Under the pieces are notes generated by a model. That model was not told the origin of the DNA and searched no databases. It saw nothing but the letters and a program-made list of their open reading frames with translations. DNA of 64,000 bases from Exophiala sp. HKRS030 (Eukaryota > Ascomycota > Eurotiomycetes > Chaetothyriales > Herpotrichiellaceae), in assembly GCA_023897205.1 (NCBI GenBank), contig JAHWDD010000006.1, positions 2,542,001 to 2,606,000 on the forward strand. Direction: 5' to 3'. Shown here one piece after another: positions 44,011-55,213 of the stretch. Both the position numbers and the translations under genes were made by a program. Each line of letters begins with the position of its first letter. Position 1 is the first letter of the stretch.

Positions 44011-46668
44011 CACACAATGACCAAAAGAAGAATAGGCATTCTGCAAGCAGGGGTGAAGGAATGAAACTTAGCATGGCTAGGGTTTCCAGAACAAACTCGT
44101 GTAAATCATGTTTTGCTCCGTACAGACTCCGACAGTGATAAATCGTGGTCTCAGAGGGTTGATTGGATTCAAGAGTCTCGAATCGAACGAGTCTCATACT
44201 ACCAACGTAGATGCCTACTAGCCTGTAGGCACCATCATGCTGCCCATCTTCCAAAGACACCAGCCGGGTGCCAGCACCTGCCCGGGGAGTCAGGGACAAT
44301 ACCTCTAGTTAAGTCAACTAGCCCTTTAGCCCCTCGGCTGTTAGGCAAGCACGGCAGGTATCAAGTTAGTCAGGTGCCAGGACCACTAGCTAATAACCAG
44401 TAATCGCAGTACGGAGTATAAGGGGCAGAGATCATGACCGTCACCACTAGTCCTTAACTAAAGGCACCTAGCCAGTGCCTCCAACATACGGAGTACAGTA
44501 GTTGGGGACAGTATGAACTCGAAGTCGAGGACCCGTATCGCATTTGTTAGTGCATGAACCGTCGTCGTAATGTCCAATTGCTACGTCCCCGGCACCAACT
44601 AACTGGGGAAAGTTAGTCCAAGGCCCGACTGCCCTTCGGTTCATTCCAAGCGCCCGGGGACTCTCCCACCCCTTGGAGTCAGAGTGATTAATTGGTGTTC
44701 CAAAGTTCAGGGTTGAAGAAACACCAGTTCCATGGTTGGATCTATCCATAATTTAGTCCAGAAAAGGGCGCACTTGGGTGACTTGGTTAGAGCAATGGAC
44801 AATAAATGGACAAATCAACCACTGACAATTGACCAGATGAATTAACGTTGACATTGACGTTGACGAGACGCCGGATCCCTGGGGCTACGTGCAGATATCA
44901 TCGGCCTGCCATGTCCATGCAATGTCTCAATCAGGATCTTGCCTGGCCGATCGGTCACTGACAGGCACTTACAAGCACTTACAGCGAGAGTCCGTGACAA
45001 GGTATACCAGGATTCAGCAGGTGCCAGATGCAGCCACGACATGCTCCTATTGATACTAGGTATTGTCCTTAGGATTAAGACGAGAGGTTATCACCTTGCT
45101 GATACTAATGACCATTGCTGCTAAGTACTCCATCCTGCCACTATTACAGGACCTGCCATTGCCACCAATTACCACTCGATTAGTTTTTAGCACTCATCTA
45201 ACTCCCTAAGTTGAAACTACCACTAACTACCACTCCGGACTTCTCACTAGTTGATAAGGACTATCCGTATGCGCACCTAGAGCGAGTGTCCACGAGGACA
45301 GTAGCCAAGGTATTAGGATTACAGGTAGGGAGGGACGTAGCTCCGTACCTACTCCGTAGGTCGATACCCAAGGTAATCCATACTCGGTTTGGTGGCTTCT
45401 TGAGTTCTGACACATCCAGTAGGGCTAAGGGCTTCTGGTCCCAACATGGAATCCCTGGAACCCCTCCCCTGTATGACCTCCGTACTCCGTAGTACCGTAA
45501 TATCGCCTCTTTGTTCAGAAAAATAAAATAATAATCCAAAAAACTCTAAACTGGAGCCTCGAACTAACCCAGTCAACTTAGTGAGCTCACTTAGTCCCGT
45601 CGTCCACCCTCCGTAGCCAGGTAGTAGTCAGGTAGTGCTAGTAGTCACGTCGTAGTTAGTCTCATTCTCATCGTGCCAGTCTTGACTACGGAGTACTCTG
45701 TAGAATTTAATCACTTCCCAAGTTCCTAGTTAAACTGGCACCGTTCCTATCAAATTCGACCAACTTGACTTGAATTGACCCTTGGTGCCATTGCCTTTCG
45801 TGCCTTTCCACTCACTCCCTTTGTGCCTCTCCTTGGCCATCGTTTCAACCACGATTATCAGTCCCAAGTAGTCTTCAATTTCTGTCTCTCCCTATCTATT
45901 TCTCCTAGCCCAATTTTTAAACTCTCGACTCTTGATTCTCGACTTATCTACCTGACTATTCAACTCACCACTAACCATCATACTCCCTACACATTGAAGT
46001 CTCATCCCTCTTCAACATTCTCCCTGACCTAGCCGCCCAGGTTCTGAATACAGCTGGAATTCCGAATCATTTCTGCCATCAACCTTCCTCTACCATCACT
46101 CGCCCGTTCATCTCCTCACCCTCCCTCAGCTTCCATTTGTCGCCATCGTCGGCCCTCATTCCCGAATCTAATCGACCTTCAACCCACCACTCCTCCAGCC
46201 CTCTCGGAAACTGTCAAATATCACTTCTTCAGGTTCTGTCGGTCCTTCTTTTCCCTGGGAGTCCTGACCATCTTCATTATTACCTCATTCGACAGCTCTT
46301 GTCCCAAATCAGCCACCCCACAGCGAAACCCTCTGACTTTGGGATCTGGGTAGACTAAACACCTGTCATGTGCCTGGGCACGTCAGGATAAACCATTCAT
46401 CGGTCGAACTTAGGCGGTCGTGTCAGTCGACCTTAGCACCATCTCTCACCGCCATCCTCACACCATTTACCCATTCATCCTAATTCACTCGAGTTTCCCA
46501 TATCTTGCTTTACAGATTGCCATTCAGATCCTGTGTCGATTTGTCCCTTCCTGGCCTTGGCACGCCTCGACCATAACCTCCTTGTCTACCACCCTACCGA
46601 TGGTCCTGTTTGCTTCAACTTCCGTCGTCCCCTCTGCAGTGTTTGAGGATTCCTTCTCCTTCTGTCCA

Positions 46669-48457
46669 ATGGGAAATTCCCAGGCCAAGCCTGTGGTCTT
46701 GACTGACGAAGGTACCTACTGCTCTCCATTGTTCCCTATGATTGGGAAGTGTCACTAACCCGTGGCTTAGTCAATCTCAACCATTTTCGCCTCCTCAGAG
46801 TCGTAGGCAAAGGTGCTTTTGGCAAAGTTCGAATAGTCGAACGCAAAGATTCTGGTTTGACCTTTGCATTGAAATACATTCGTAAAGATGAAGGCAAGTC
46901 CCCTTGCTGTCACCCTCGGGTCATCAACATCATCACCAATTCCATATTAACATACCCCTAGTTGTACGGTCTGAGAGTGTGCGGAACATCATTCGAGAAC
47001 GTCGGATGCTCGAACATTTAAATCACCCATTTCTTTGCAATCTGCGCTATAGTTTCCAGGATGTTGAATACTTGTACCTGGTCGTCGACCTCATGAACGG
47101 TGGTGACCTTCGGTTTCACATTCAACGAAAAGCCTTCACAGAAGATGCCGTCCGTTTCTGGATGGCTCAATTGTGTTGCGCTCTACGATACATCCACAGT
47201 CAAGGCATTGTCCATCGAGACCTGAAACCCGATAATGTGCTCCTAGATTCTGAAGGACATGTACACTTGGCCGATTTCAATGTTGCCTCCGACTTCAAAC
47301 CCGGCAAACCCTTGACCAGCAAGTCTGGCACTTTGGCATACCTAGCTCCCGAAGTCTTTCGAGGGTCAGGCTATTACAGCGAGGTCGATTGGTGGTCTCT
47401 CGGAGTGACCATGTTCGAATGCATCTACGGCAAGAGACCGTTCGAAGGAAAGACGCATGATGAATTGGCCGAGGCCATTACTGCAGCTAATCCTCACTAC
47501 TTCATCACTAAACCTCCCGTTTCGATGCCGTGTATGCAGGCCATGAGAAGCTTGATTGAAAAGGACCGGAGGAAGCGGATTGGCGCCACCGGGTTCGACA
47601 CATTCACGTCACATCCCTTCTTTGAGCCCATCGACTTTGATGCTTTGGAGCGAAAACAAATCCCACCCATCTTTATCCCATCCAGTGAGAAAACAAACTT
47701 TGACGCCACCTACGATCTCGAAGAACTCTTGCTGGAGGAAGCACCTCTGGAAGCACGTGCACGGAAGCAAAAGCCGAGGGCGGAACTCCGGACCGATGCT
47801 ACAACCAAAGAAATCCGTGAGGATGAACTCCACCGTATGATTGAGACCATGTTCGAACCATTTGACTACACGCTGGCCAGCTACGATGTGTACGTAGCCT
47901 TTTCGTGTCACACGATCAATGGTCGTGAGCTAACAATATGTAGGAGCGCCGCCGTGGCCGTGGAAGGCACTGTTCCCGAAGAACACCCACAACTCGTGAC
48001 AAACACAACACAGGGCGAATCACATTCCAACCCTGTATCCCCGGATGGATCACCGCCATTATCACCGACGACAGTGTCGGTTCCCATCTCGAGTGAACAA
48101 CATGCGACTCTGGAAGACTCCAAAATATCGACCTCACCCGCACAGCAAGGCGGACGACCTACATCAGGATCGACCAAATCTTTTAGCCGACCTTTACCCC
48201 CACAAAGACCGAGCCCAGCAATGCGACAAACCAGCAAGGGTGGAGGAGTGCAGATGGTCCTGGACGAGCACGGTAGTTGGAGCAACCTAGCCGATCAAAC
48301 AGCGCCTCCGGGAACAGAATCTGGGGACAGCGGCAAGTACGACAAAGGTGGCAGCATGCTGGGATTTCTGAGTAGGAAGAAGGGACGGGATCGAAGTCCA
48401 AAACCTAAAGAGCCGGGAGTCTTGGGCAAGATCGGAGCGAGGCACATCATCAGTTGA
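46669..48457 (+). CDS. AGC-type Ser/Thr protein kinase, YANK/STK32-like
   Basis: Four exons: 46669-46711, 46771-46893, 46962-47889 and 47944-48457; 535 aa. The protein starts MGNSQAKP, a good N-myristoylation signal, implying membrane attachment. Kinase motifs: VVGKGAFGKV (P-loop), ALKYIRK (catalytic Lys), IHRDLKPDN-type loop VHRDLKPDN (His140-Asn147) and DFN at 160-162 in place of DFG. DFN is the mark of the STK32/YANK group. The APE motif is in LAYLAPEVF. The tail is Pro/Ser-rich with RPLPPQRPSPAMRQ and a Lys-rich end. Intron 2 uses a GC donor (AG|GCAAGT). Intron 3 (54 nt, GTACGT...TAG) is in frame with a GCTAAC branch site; retention would add 18 residues. Substrates are unknown. Confidence 0.92.
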
Positions 48458-49870
48458 AGCCTAAGAAATGAAATTTCGATCGAGACGAGGTATCGTTACT
48501 GAGAGGGCAAGGTAAGAAAGAAGACGGAAGCAACTTATATGCATAATCACGAGCATGTCGATTAGCGTCGGTCGTACGTGAGTATATCTTTAATCACGCC
48601 ATGGGATTGATTTGGAAACGATGAATTTGGAATTCACACTGGAACAATGACCTTGAGATTAGCATGCACAACCGGGGACGGGAAACCAGTGGACAAGGGG
48701 TGGCGCTGCTGTCAAGCAATGAAAGACACGATGTGCGCCGACAGGAAATCATGGAGATGGATGTCTTGGTGAAGAGGCATGTGCATACCTCAGGCAGAGA
48801 GGTCACCATATATAACAGTTTGTAACTATAGATGGACTCATTTCATGCTAGCTTGTGTGCTATGAACCAGGAATGGCTCTGGAGTCTAGAGTCTAGAGTA
48901 CAGAGCATAGAGCACATGGACATACTTGGTGCATACAATACGGGCGGTACCTTGAGTATTTACAAAGTCCTCCCGCAGCAGTTTTGCGGGGAAGCAGGAT
49001 TGAGGCGTGGATGAGGCGTTTTGCAAAGAAAGAAAACAAAGTCTCCAAAGAGTCGGAGAATTGATTGCACAAGAAATGGCCATAACAACGGGCATGACAA
49101 CTATCAATGATCAAGTGTTATCAACGATGTTTACTCTCATATCGTGATTGTGGTTCGGATGGTGGACCTGGACTAAGATGATATTTTCCTTTGCCGTGGA
49201 GCTGGAATGGTTTGGTGGCCGTGGTTGCCAGGTTGCAAGCTTGGAGGTGGCCGAGTGAGGCCATCCACAGCCATCATAACGACCGCCATAGGCAGCTTTA
49301 GCCACTAATGGAGCTCCCGTCAACACAAACAGAGGCACTAAGCTTAACCGGGGAGGTGCCCATCGGCCACTAAACTCGACTCGAACAGAAACACACACAA
49401 ACAAGTAGCTCGGTAGGTACTAGGTAGGTCCTCTGTACTCCGCACTGTCCGTACAAACCGCTGACTACGCTACCTTGCACTCCACTCCACTGCACACAGA
49501 CACAGAGACACACACAAGCACAAGCACACGCCTGCACCAACCATTATCTACCGCTACCATCACCACCACAAACTACCAACAACCACTCACCATCTCTACC
49601 ACAGCTTCCCCAGTCTTTGGTTTTCTGTCTGCAAGAAATACTATTGACCTGGTCTTCCAACAATTGTCCTCTCTCTCTATTCCTGCACATATCTCTACCA
49701 TTATCTGCCATCACCATGTGCAACTTTTAACCTGCTCCTACCTACCTCTGGGCTCTGTTGCCGGTACGCGTCGCGTTGGGACATCACCGCACTCTACCCC
49801 TCCCATACAAACTCACCTTCTTTTTCGCCGCCAGTTCCTACAGAGAACTGTCTTCAAGACCCGTGTATGA
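48458..49870. other. Intergenic, 1.4 kb
   Basis: The 3' side of the kinase gene and the promoter/leader of dbf4. A CA-rich and pyrimidine-rich stretch at about 49490-49600 probably lies in the dbf4 leader. A TACTCCGCACTGTCCGTAC variant of the dispersed motif lies near 49436. No gene. Confidence 0.55.
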
Positions 49871-51934
49871 ATGGCAACTGCTCTATTCATTCCTCCTTCA
49901 CCACATGACCCGCTCTCCAGAATGGCCACTTCATCCCGCCGAATGCCCTTGGCCAGTCTTGCCAATGCTACAAATTCACCACACCGTACTTTGACCAACA
50001 GTGGCTCCAAACGACCTAGAAGCATAGCAGGTGTCTCTCAACAGGAAAATGAACCTCCTCAGAAGCGTGTGGCCATGGAAAAGTCCTCCAAGGACGCCAA
50101 CCCGGCCACACCTAGAAGGCAGCCTCAGTCACAACATCCAACCATGCCAGAGGCTCGTGTGTTTGAGCGTGGGAATGGTGACTCGGGCTCCACAGCCTTT
50201 CAGAGGAAACTCGTTGCTGCCAGAGACAGGACCAATTCTACTGTCAAGGTGACCAAGACCGTCGTGCCTGAACAGCCCTCTAAAGAAGAGACTATTCGCA
50301 CATGGCAGAAGCACTATCGAAAGATCTTTCCTACGTTCAGCTTTTACTTCGACGGTGTTTCGGATGATGCCCGTGCTCGCTTCCTCCGACAGATATCTTC
50401 TCTCGGTGCAGTATGTTGAGCCTCCGCCCTTCTGTATATTTGTCATTCTAACCTGCTGTATAGAAAGAGGAAAAGTTCTTCTCCAAAGCCGTCACTCACA
50501 TCGTCACTACGCGACATATCCCGTCTCAGAGCAGGTCGAATCCCACCGAAGATGTTGCAACTCAACAAGCTGCCCTCGACGACCAACCCCAAACCATAGA
50601 TCCTTCCCTCCTCAAACTCCGTGGACCGACCGCACCCGGGTCGAGACGCGATGTGGTCAACCAAATGGACATCCTTGTAAGAGGAAGAGACATGGGCATG
50701 AAGATCTGGGCCACGGAGAAATTGCAAAGAATATTGGGCTCGATCTTTGAAGATGCTGGGGGCCATGGACACCATACCCGTGGCACTGCCCAAACACCTA
50801 GAGCGCAACATGAAGACTTGGGTCAAGTGTTGAAGAATGAAAAATTAGGAGCCACGTCTGAACGAGAGCAGCCATTCATGTCTTTGGTGGCCTTCAAGGG
50901 GCCTTACGTCTATATCCATGATATGGACGAAAAATATCGTCCCACCATGGTCAGGGACTACCCAAAGGTCGCCAGAAGATCAGATGGCGAGTGGCCACAA
51001 TTTCGTTCCGCTAGTATCGGCAAATGTCCCTTTGTCGAGGATCCAGCCATGAGGAAGGAGGTGGAGCAAGAACGAGCCCGTGCCAAAATGGCTGCCATTC
51101 AGCAACGAGAACGTGAGCAACAGATACCTCGGACAAGATCTACTGTATCTCTTGACACGACAAAGGCTGCTCCAGCTCGACGTAATAGTCCTCGCAAACC
51201 ATTGCAGGTAGTCCAGAATGGTGCCAACGCTGCTGTAGAGGACGACAGCGCAGCCATCAACAAAAAGCCTCTGCCTCCAGCGCCTGAGCGTCAATCTTCC
51301 TTTCCTCCAATGCCAGATCGACCGGCTTTCGAGTTTGTTCGTCCAAGTCAATTGAGCATGCCCCGAGAGCCTGCTGCATCCGGAATCCAAAGGTCAAATC
51401 TTACGTCTGCTTTGCAGTCCAACATGATTTCCTCTACTGCTGCCACTGGAGTCAAGGCCGGCACAAGTAAAGAGGTCCATCAACTGAAGCGACAAGTCTT
51501 GGAACGTACCCATACCGGAAGTCTTTCGGTTGGATCAATCCCTTCTTCTCACCGAATGAATGAATTGGCAGGAGCTCTAAAACACGCTCGCGCACCAGCT
51601 CCACAACGGGCAGCTAAAAGCAAGGCACAAGAAAAGCTTGGAGGAATTCAAGAGGAAAACGACATGGAAGCCGATGACATTGCTGCTGAAAAGGCTGCTC
51701 AGTCACTTCGTCGTAAGAAAGCCATCAAAAGAGATCCCAAGCCTGGGTATTGTGAGAACTGTCGAGACAAGTATGATGACTTCGAAGAAGTAAGTTTTTC
51801 TGATGGGGCTCCACGAGAAAGCAAAGCTGACCTGTAACAAGCATATCTTCTCACGTAAACATCGCAAATTTGCTCTTACGCAGTCCAACTGGACGGAGCT
51901 TGACGCGCTTCTGGCCAAATTACAGGCAGCATAA
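49871..51934 (+). CDS. dbf4: Dbf4/Dfp1-type regulatory subunit of Cdc7 kinase
   Basis: Three exons: 49871-50410, 50464-51789 and 51842-51934; 652 aa. Dbf4 activates Cdc7 (DDK), which phosphorylates MCM to start replication; the Aspergillus counterpart is NimO. A BRCT-like motif N starts at about residue 140 (TWQKHYRKIFPTFSFYFDG) and continues in exon 2 (KFFSKAVTHIVTTRHIP). Motif M is at residues 327-340 (PYVYIHDMDEKYRP). The C-terminal DBF zinc finger is C610-x2-C613-x9-H623-x5-H629 (GYCENC, then HIFSRKHRKF). The last intron (51790-51841) cuts between the Cys pair and the His pair, so the finger exists only in spliced mRNA. The N-terminus has Arg/Ser-rich CDK-type sites. Shorter than some NimO proteins. 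Confidence 0.95.
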
Positions 51935-53071
51935 CTCAAAGACCGAAATTCCACGCCTACAAGGCTTTAACTTGACATTCTCACGGTCTACCCACGAGCA
52001 GGAAAATTATATACCATAAACCTGATATTCACATCTATAGCATTTCAACGAAAGCGACGCTCTGGGTTGATGCATCCACAGACTTTCTCTCTTCCCTTCT
52101 ATATACCAGCATCAGCGGAGCAAAGACAAAAGTGCATGGACAAGCGATCGAGCAAGCAGTGTTTCCTTATTTCAGCCCATATTCAACCTTTGTCTTTCGT
52201 TTTCAGGCAGCCCTGAATCCGTCTGACAGTGGTTGGAGGCTTATCGACCATGTACGGTCATTAATTTTTATTCTTTGGTTTCAACCATGAGGCACATCGG
52301 ACGTGGTGACGTGTTATGAGTTTGGAATTATTGGGTTCATATTGTGGTTGCTGTCATTGCGACAATGGACATGAGAACTGAATTCAAGCACGGCTCCGGA
52401 AGGAAGACATTCGAACAAGAGAAGAACTCGTCCTCAGCCAATGATTAAGGACAAATACCGCGGGAACGAAAAGATGTTCATTCTTTTGCCTATTCAAACA
52501 CATTGGAATCTGGACATGTACTTATCTGCCATGGAGACCCGGAAAACTCAGAGGCTCTGTTGCCCTGAATATATCTCTTCGTTCATCAACATGGAATCAG
52601 CATCAGCATCAGCGTTGGCGTTTCATACATAGCCGTTAGCCTCTTACGTCTATATTCAAATCCCTTTTGAAATATGAAGAGTTTTCCATCTAGATGTGAT
52701 TTCTCCCCTCCTTCTCCCTGCCTTAGGCCCCCTCTCTCTCTCTATGTGTAGTAACCCTCCTAACCCCTTCGTCACAACACCACATCTCGCACCAGACAAA
52801 GACAAGGAAAGGAGATAGATCTCTCTTCTTCCACACACCAACAACCAGCAGCAGCAGCAGCTACAGCATCTCAGATCCTATCCTATCCGACCTCGTCCCA
52901 TCCGATACAATCCAATCAGGTTAGACGCTTGAGAGTCAGCGAGCACACAGCACAGCCCCCTGCCCTATGACATGGCATGGCATGGCATGGCAAGGCACGG
53001 CACGGCACTGTTACTTGCCTAGGTACATAAGTTAACCGACCAACCAACCAACTCGCCAACTCGCCAACTTA
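51935..53071. other. Convergent intergenic, 1.1 kb
   Basis: Between dbf4 (plus) and the DJ-1/PfpI gene (minus). It contains a GGCAT/GGCAC pentamer array (own entry) and CCAACCAACC-type strings at 53036-53070. No gene is supported; the frame at 52441-52632 lacks motifs. Confidence 0.55.
52971..53008. repeat. Pentamer tandem repeat GGCAT/GGCAC
   Basis: About seven five-base units drift from CATGG through CAAGG to CACGG. Confidence 0.85.
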
Positions 53072-54103
53072 CTAACTACAGACTACACGATCGTCGTCGT
53101 CGTCGTCGTGATAGAACTGTCCCCTCTGTGCATGTTGCGGGTGGAACCCGATCGCCTCGCACGCGACCTGCGCGATGTCCGCGTCGAATGTCTGCAGTAT
53201 GTATTTCGCGACCATTTCGATCCCTACAGGTCGATCGAAGATCGAGGTTCCGAATTAGTTTAGTCGAGGGAAGTCTGAATTGAAGTCTGAATGGAATGGA
53301 ATGGAATGGAATTGTATCTGCGCGTCGACGAAGGGCGCGGCATGCATGCAAGAGCTGGCTTTGGCTCAGATCAGAGGATCCCCGGGGGGTAAGGATCTTT
53401 GGGAATTGGGAATGGATGTATGGGTAATAGTTAGAGGGGCTAGGGTCATCGCGGTGTCTTGCTTGGTCATCATGGATAGATTTGTTGTCGTGGCGCGTGG
53501 TTCCATTGCTTCAAGAGCAAGATCAAGAGGAGACTGACTTACCACAATCGGCAGCACCGGCGATCCAAAGATCTGCTCCTCCTCTTCCTCCTCCTTCTCC
53601 AGCGGCAGATGTGCTCTCATCGACGACCCATCGTTGGTCCAGCCATTCAACCTCCGGATACAGCTTTTTCGCAGCTGGGATGAAGAACCGATTCGTGGTT
53701 GCTTTCTTCCCGTCCAAGATCCCGACGCCGCAAGCCACATCGACCCTGTGCACACGCTCAGAATGACTTTAGACTCCTTGACTGCTTCACGGAAGAATTT
53801 GAGCGATGCCGCAGGCCGATGTTTTGGATGGGGCCCTCCCACGAGGATGATGTCGAGGTTGCGAGGGGCGTTGTCGTAGGTATGGGTGGGCAAGACCTTG
53901 ACGCCGGGAGTCGTGATCGCCGCGTCCAGGCTGGAAGAGATATACAGGAATTCGATGTCGTACGCTTTGGACACCAGGTCTGGGTATCCGAATTCCGTCA
54001 TGCAGGATATCAGCGGCTTGCCGCAGTTGCCGATCAGATCGATGCCGATTAGGTCGCTGAGCTGAGTTTCCTCGAAGATCACGCCGACGCGGAGGGGTGC
54101 CAT
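53072..54103 (-). CDS. DJ-1/PfpI family protein, internal frame break
   Basis: The start is the ATG at 54103 (MAPLRVGVIFEETQLSDLIG). The DJ-1/PfpI glutamine-amidotransferase-like fold is seen in LDIILVGGPHPKH and the nucleophile elbow VILSVCTGSMWLAASG, with the usual catalytic Cys. Just after it the frame fails. The family continuation LDGKKATTNRFFIPAAKK is present in the next frame, reachable by one extra base near 53718-53722. From there the exon reaches a GTAAGT donor at 53542. A second exon 53223-53072 encodes IEMVAKYILQTFDADIAQVA and a C-terminal run of six Asp. Without the shift the frame runs on without family similarity, to a stop at 53366. Members include chaperones, proteases and isonitrile hydratases; the activity here is unknown. 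Confidence 0.8.
53287..53312. repeat. GAATG pentamer repeat in DJ-1 gene intron
   Basis: About four and a half copies of GAATG inside the 317-nt intron of the leftward DJ-1/PfpI gene. Confidence 0.85.
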
Positions 54104-55213
54104 GGTCAAATGCTTGTGTTTGTGGTGGTTTCTCCAGAATGAAGTCAACGACTTGGATTTGAGAAATGGTTGATATTGGGGTTGGTTGATGCTCGGAGCC
54201 ACAGATTTAGGTAGCACTTGTCTTCACGACGATCGAGGCACCAGCCTACCTTTTATATCTCTGCTCATGAATGAAGAGGGCCGCGCACTTGAAGCATTGG
54301 GGCCGATTCTGACGATCCCGACACCAGCGCACCAATATGCTCGAACAGGAAGTTTTGAGAGGAAAAAGATGTTTGAGCAAGCAGTACGTATTCGCAAGAC
54401 ATGCTAGCGAAAGCTTCCAAGGTGGACTGGACCGAAATAAACCTACAAGTTACAGCGGTTTTCGTAAAGGGGACTTTTGCGATCCTTGTTGATTCACCTG
54501 GCGTGACATGACGGGAGAATTCGATTCCGCGTAAACGGCGGTCACTATAATCTCTGCATCATTAGTGAAGAATAGCCAACTCCGGGGTACAACATGCGGA
54601 TAACATGGGGTCGCTACTAGGTAAAGCGACTGGGAGTAGAACATGAAGAAGATGGAGAAATGACTTTGGCTCGAAAAGGAAAGATGGCCAAATGCGGACG
54701 ATCCGAGGCGCCAAGAGCTTTTGGGGCCGAGGTGCCACGCGTAGTCCCGTGACTCCCTACTCCGTACTGTCTGGGTTGTCTCCGCGCAAGTCTCTCAATT
54801 CGATGACTTTGCTTTCGTTACTCTCTTCTTCAATTTCCCCAATTGTCCAACAGCAGCCATGTCGTGCCATGTACAGGTCTCTGTTGTGGTCGATAAAGCT
54901 TCGTTCAAGGCGACGGCGCAAACAGCTTCGACAAAGACTTGGACCACAATGAAAACTCGCCGTGACCGACCGCCGGTAGCATCGAGACGTTGAACAATGA
55001 CTCTCAAGTTATTGTCCAACCCAACAGTGGCCTTGACCAGCACACGCACGCGGTACGGTGATACTTTATCTAAAGGTTTGTTGACTTTACTATTCTTCGA
55101 ATCTCCAGTTGCAACAGAGGTCCCTCGTGATTTTAAATGAAAGCACCCTCGTATGCCCCAAACAAACACCTCCTTGCAATCATTCCCGAAATATTTTCTC
55201 GCAAGAACTCAAC
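54104..55213. promoter_or_regulatory. Divergent promoter region, 1.1 kb
   Basis: Between the leftward DJ-1/PfpI gene and the rightward kinase-like gene. TACTCCGTAC lies at 54758-54767. Small frames have no motif. Confidence 0.4.

Larger units (their letters stand above)
41554..46668. other. 5.1-kb gene desert with repeats
   Basis: No frame here has a family motif. Content: scattered TACGGAGTA/TACTCCGTA motifs at 42823, 44410, 44487, 45350, 45483 and 45687, tandem blocks at 43306-43357, 43401-43448 and 43954-44010, and a pyrimidine-rich leader from about 45900 to 46660 that is probably the long 5' UTR or promoter of the kinase gene. It may separate chromatin domains, but no boundary element is known from sequence. 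Confidence 0.6.

Noticed and set aside
41554..46668. A transposon in the gene desert
   Set aside because: No terminal repeats, no reverse transcriptase or transposase motif, and no target-site duplication were seen.
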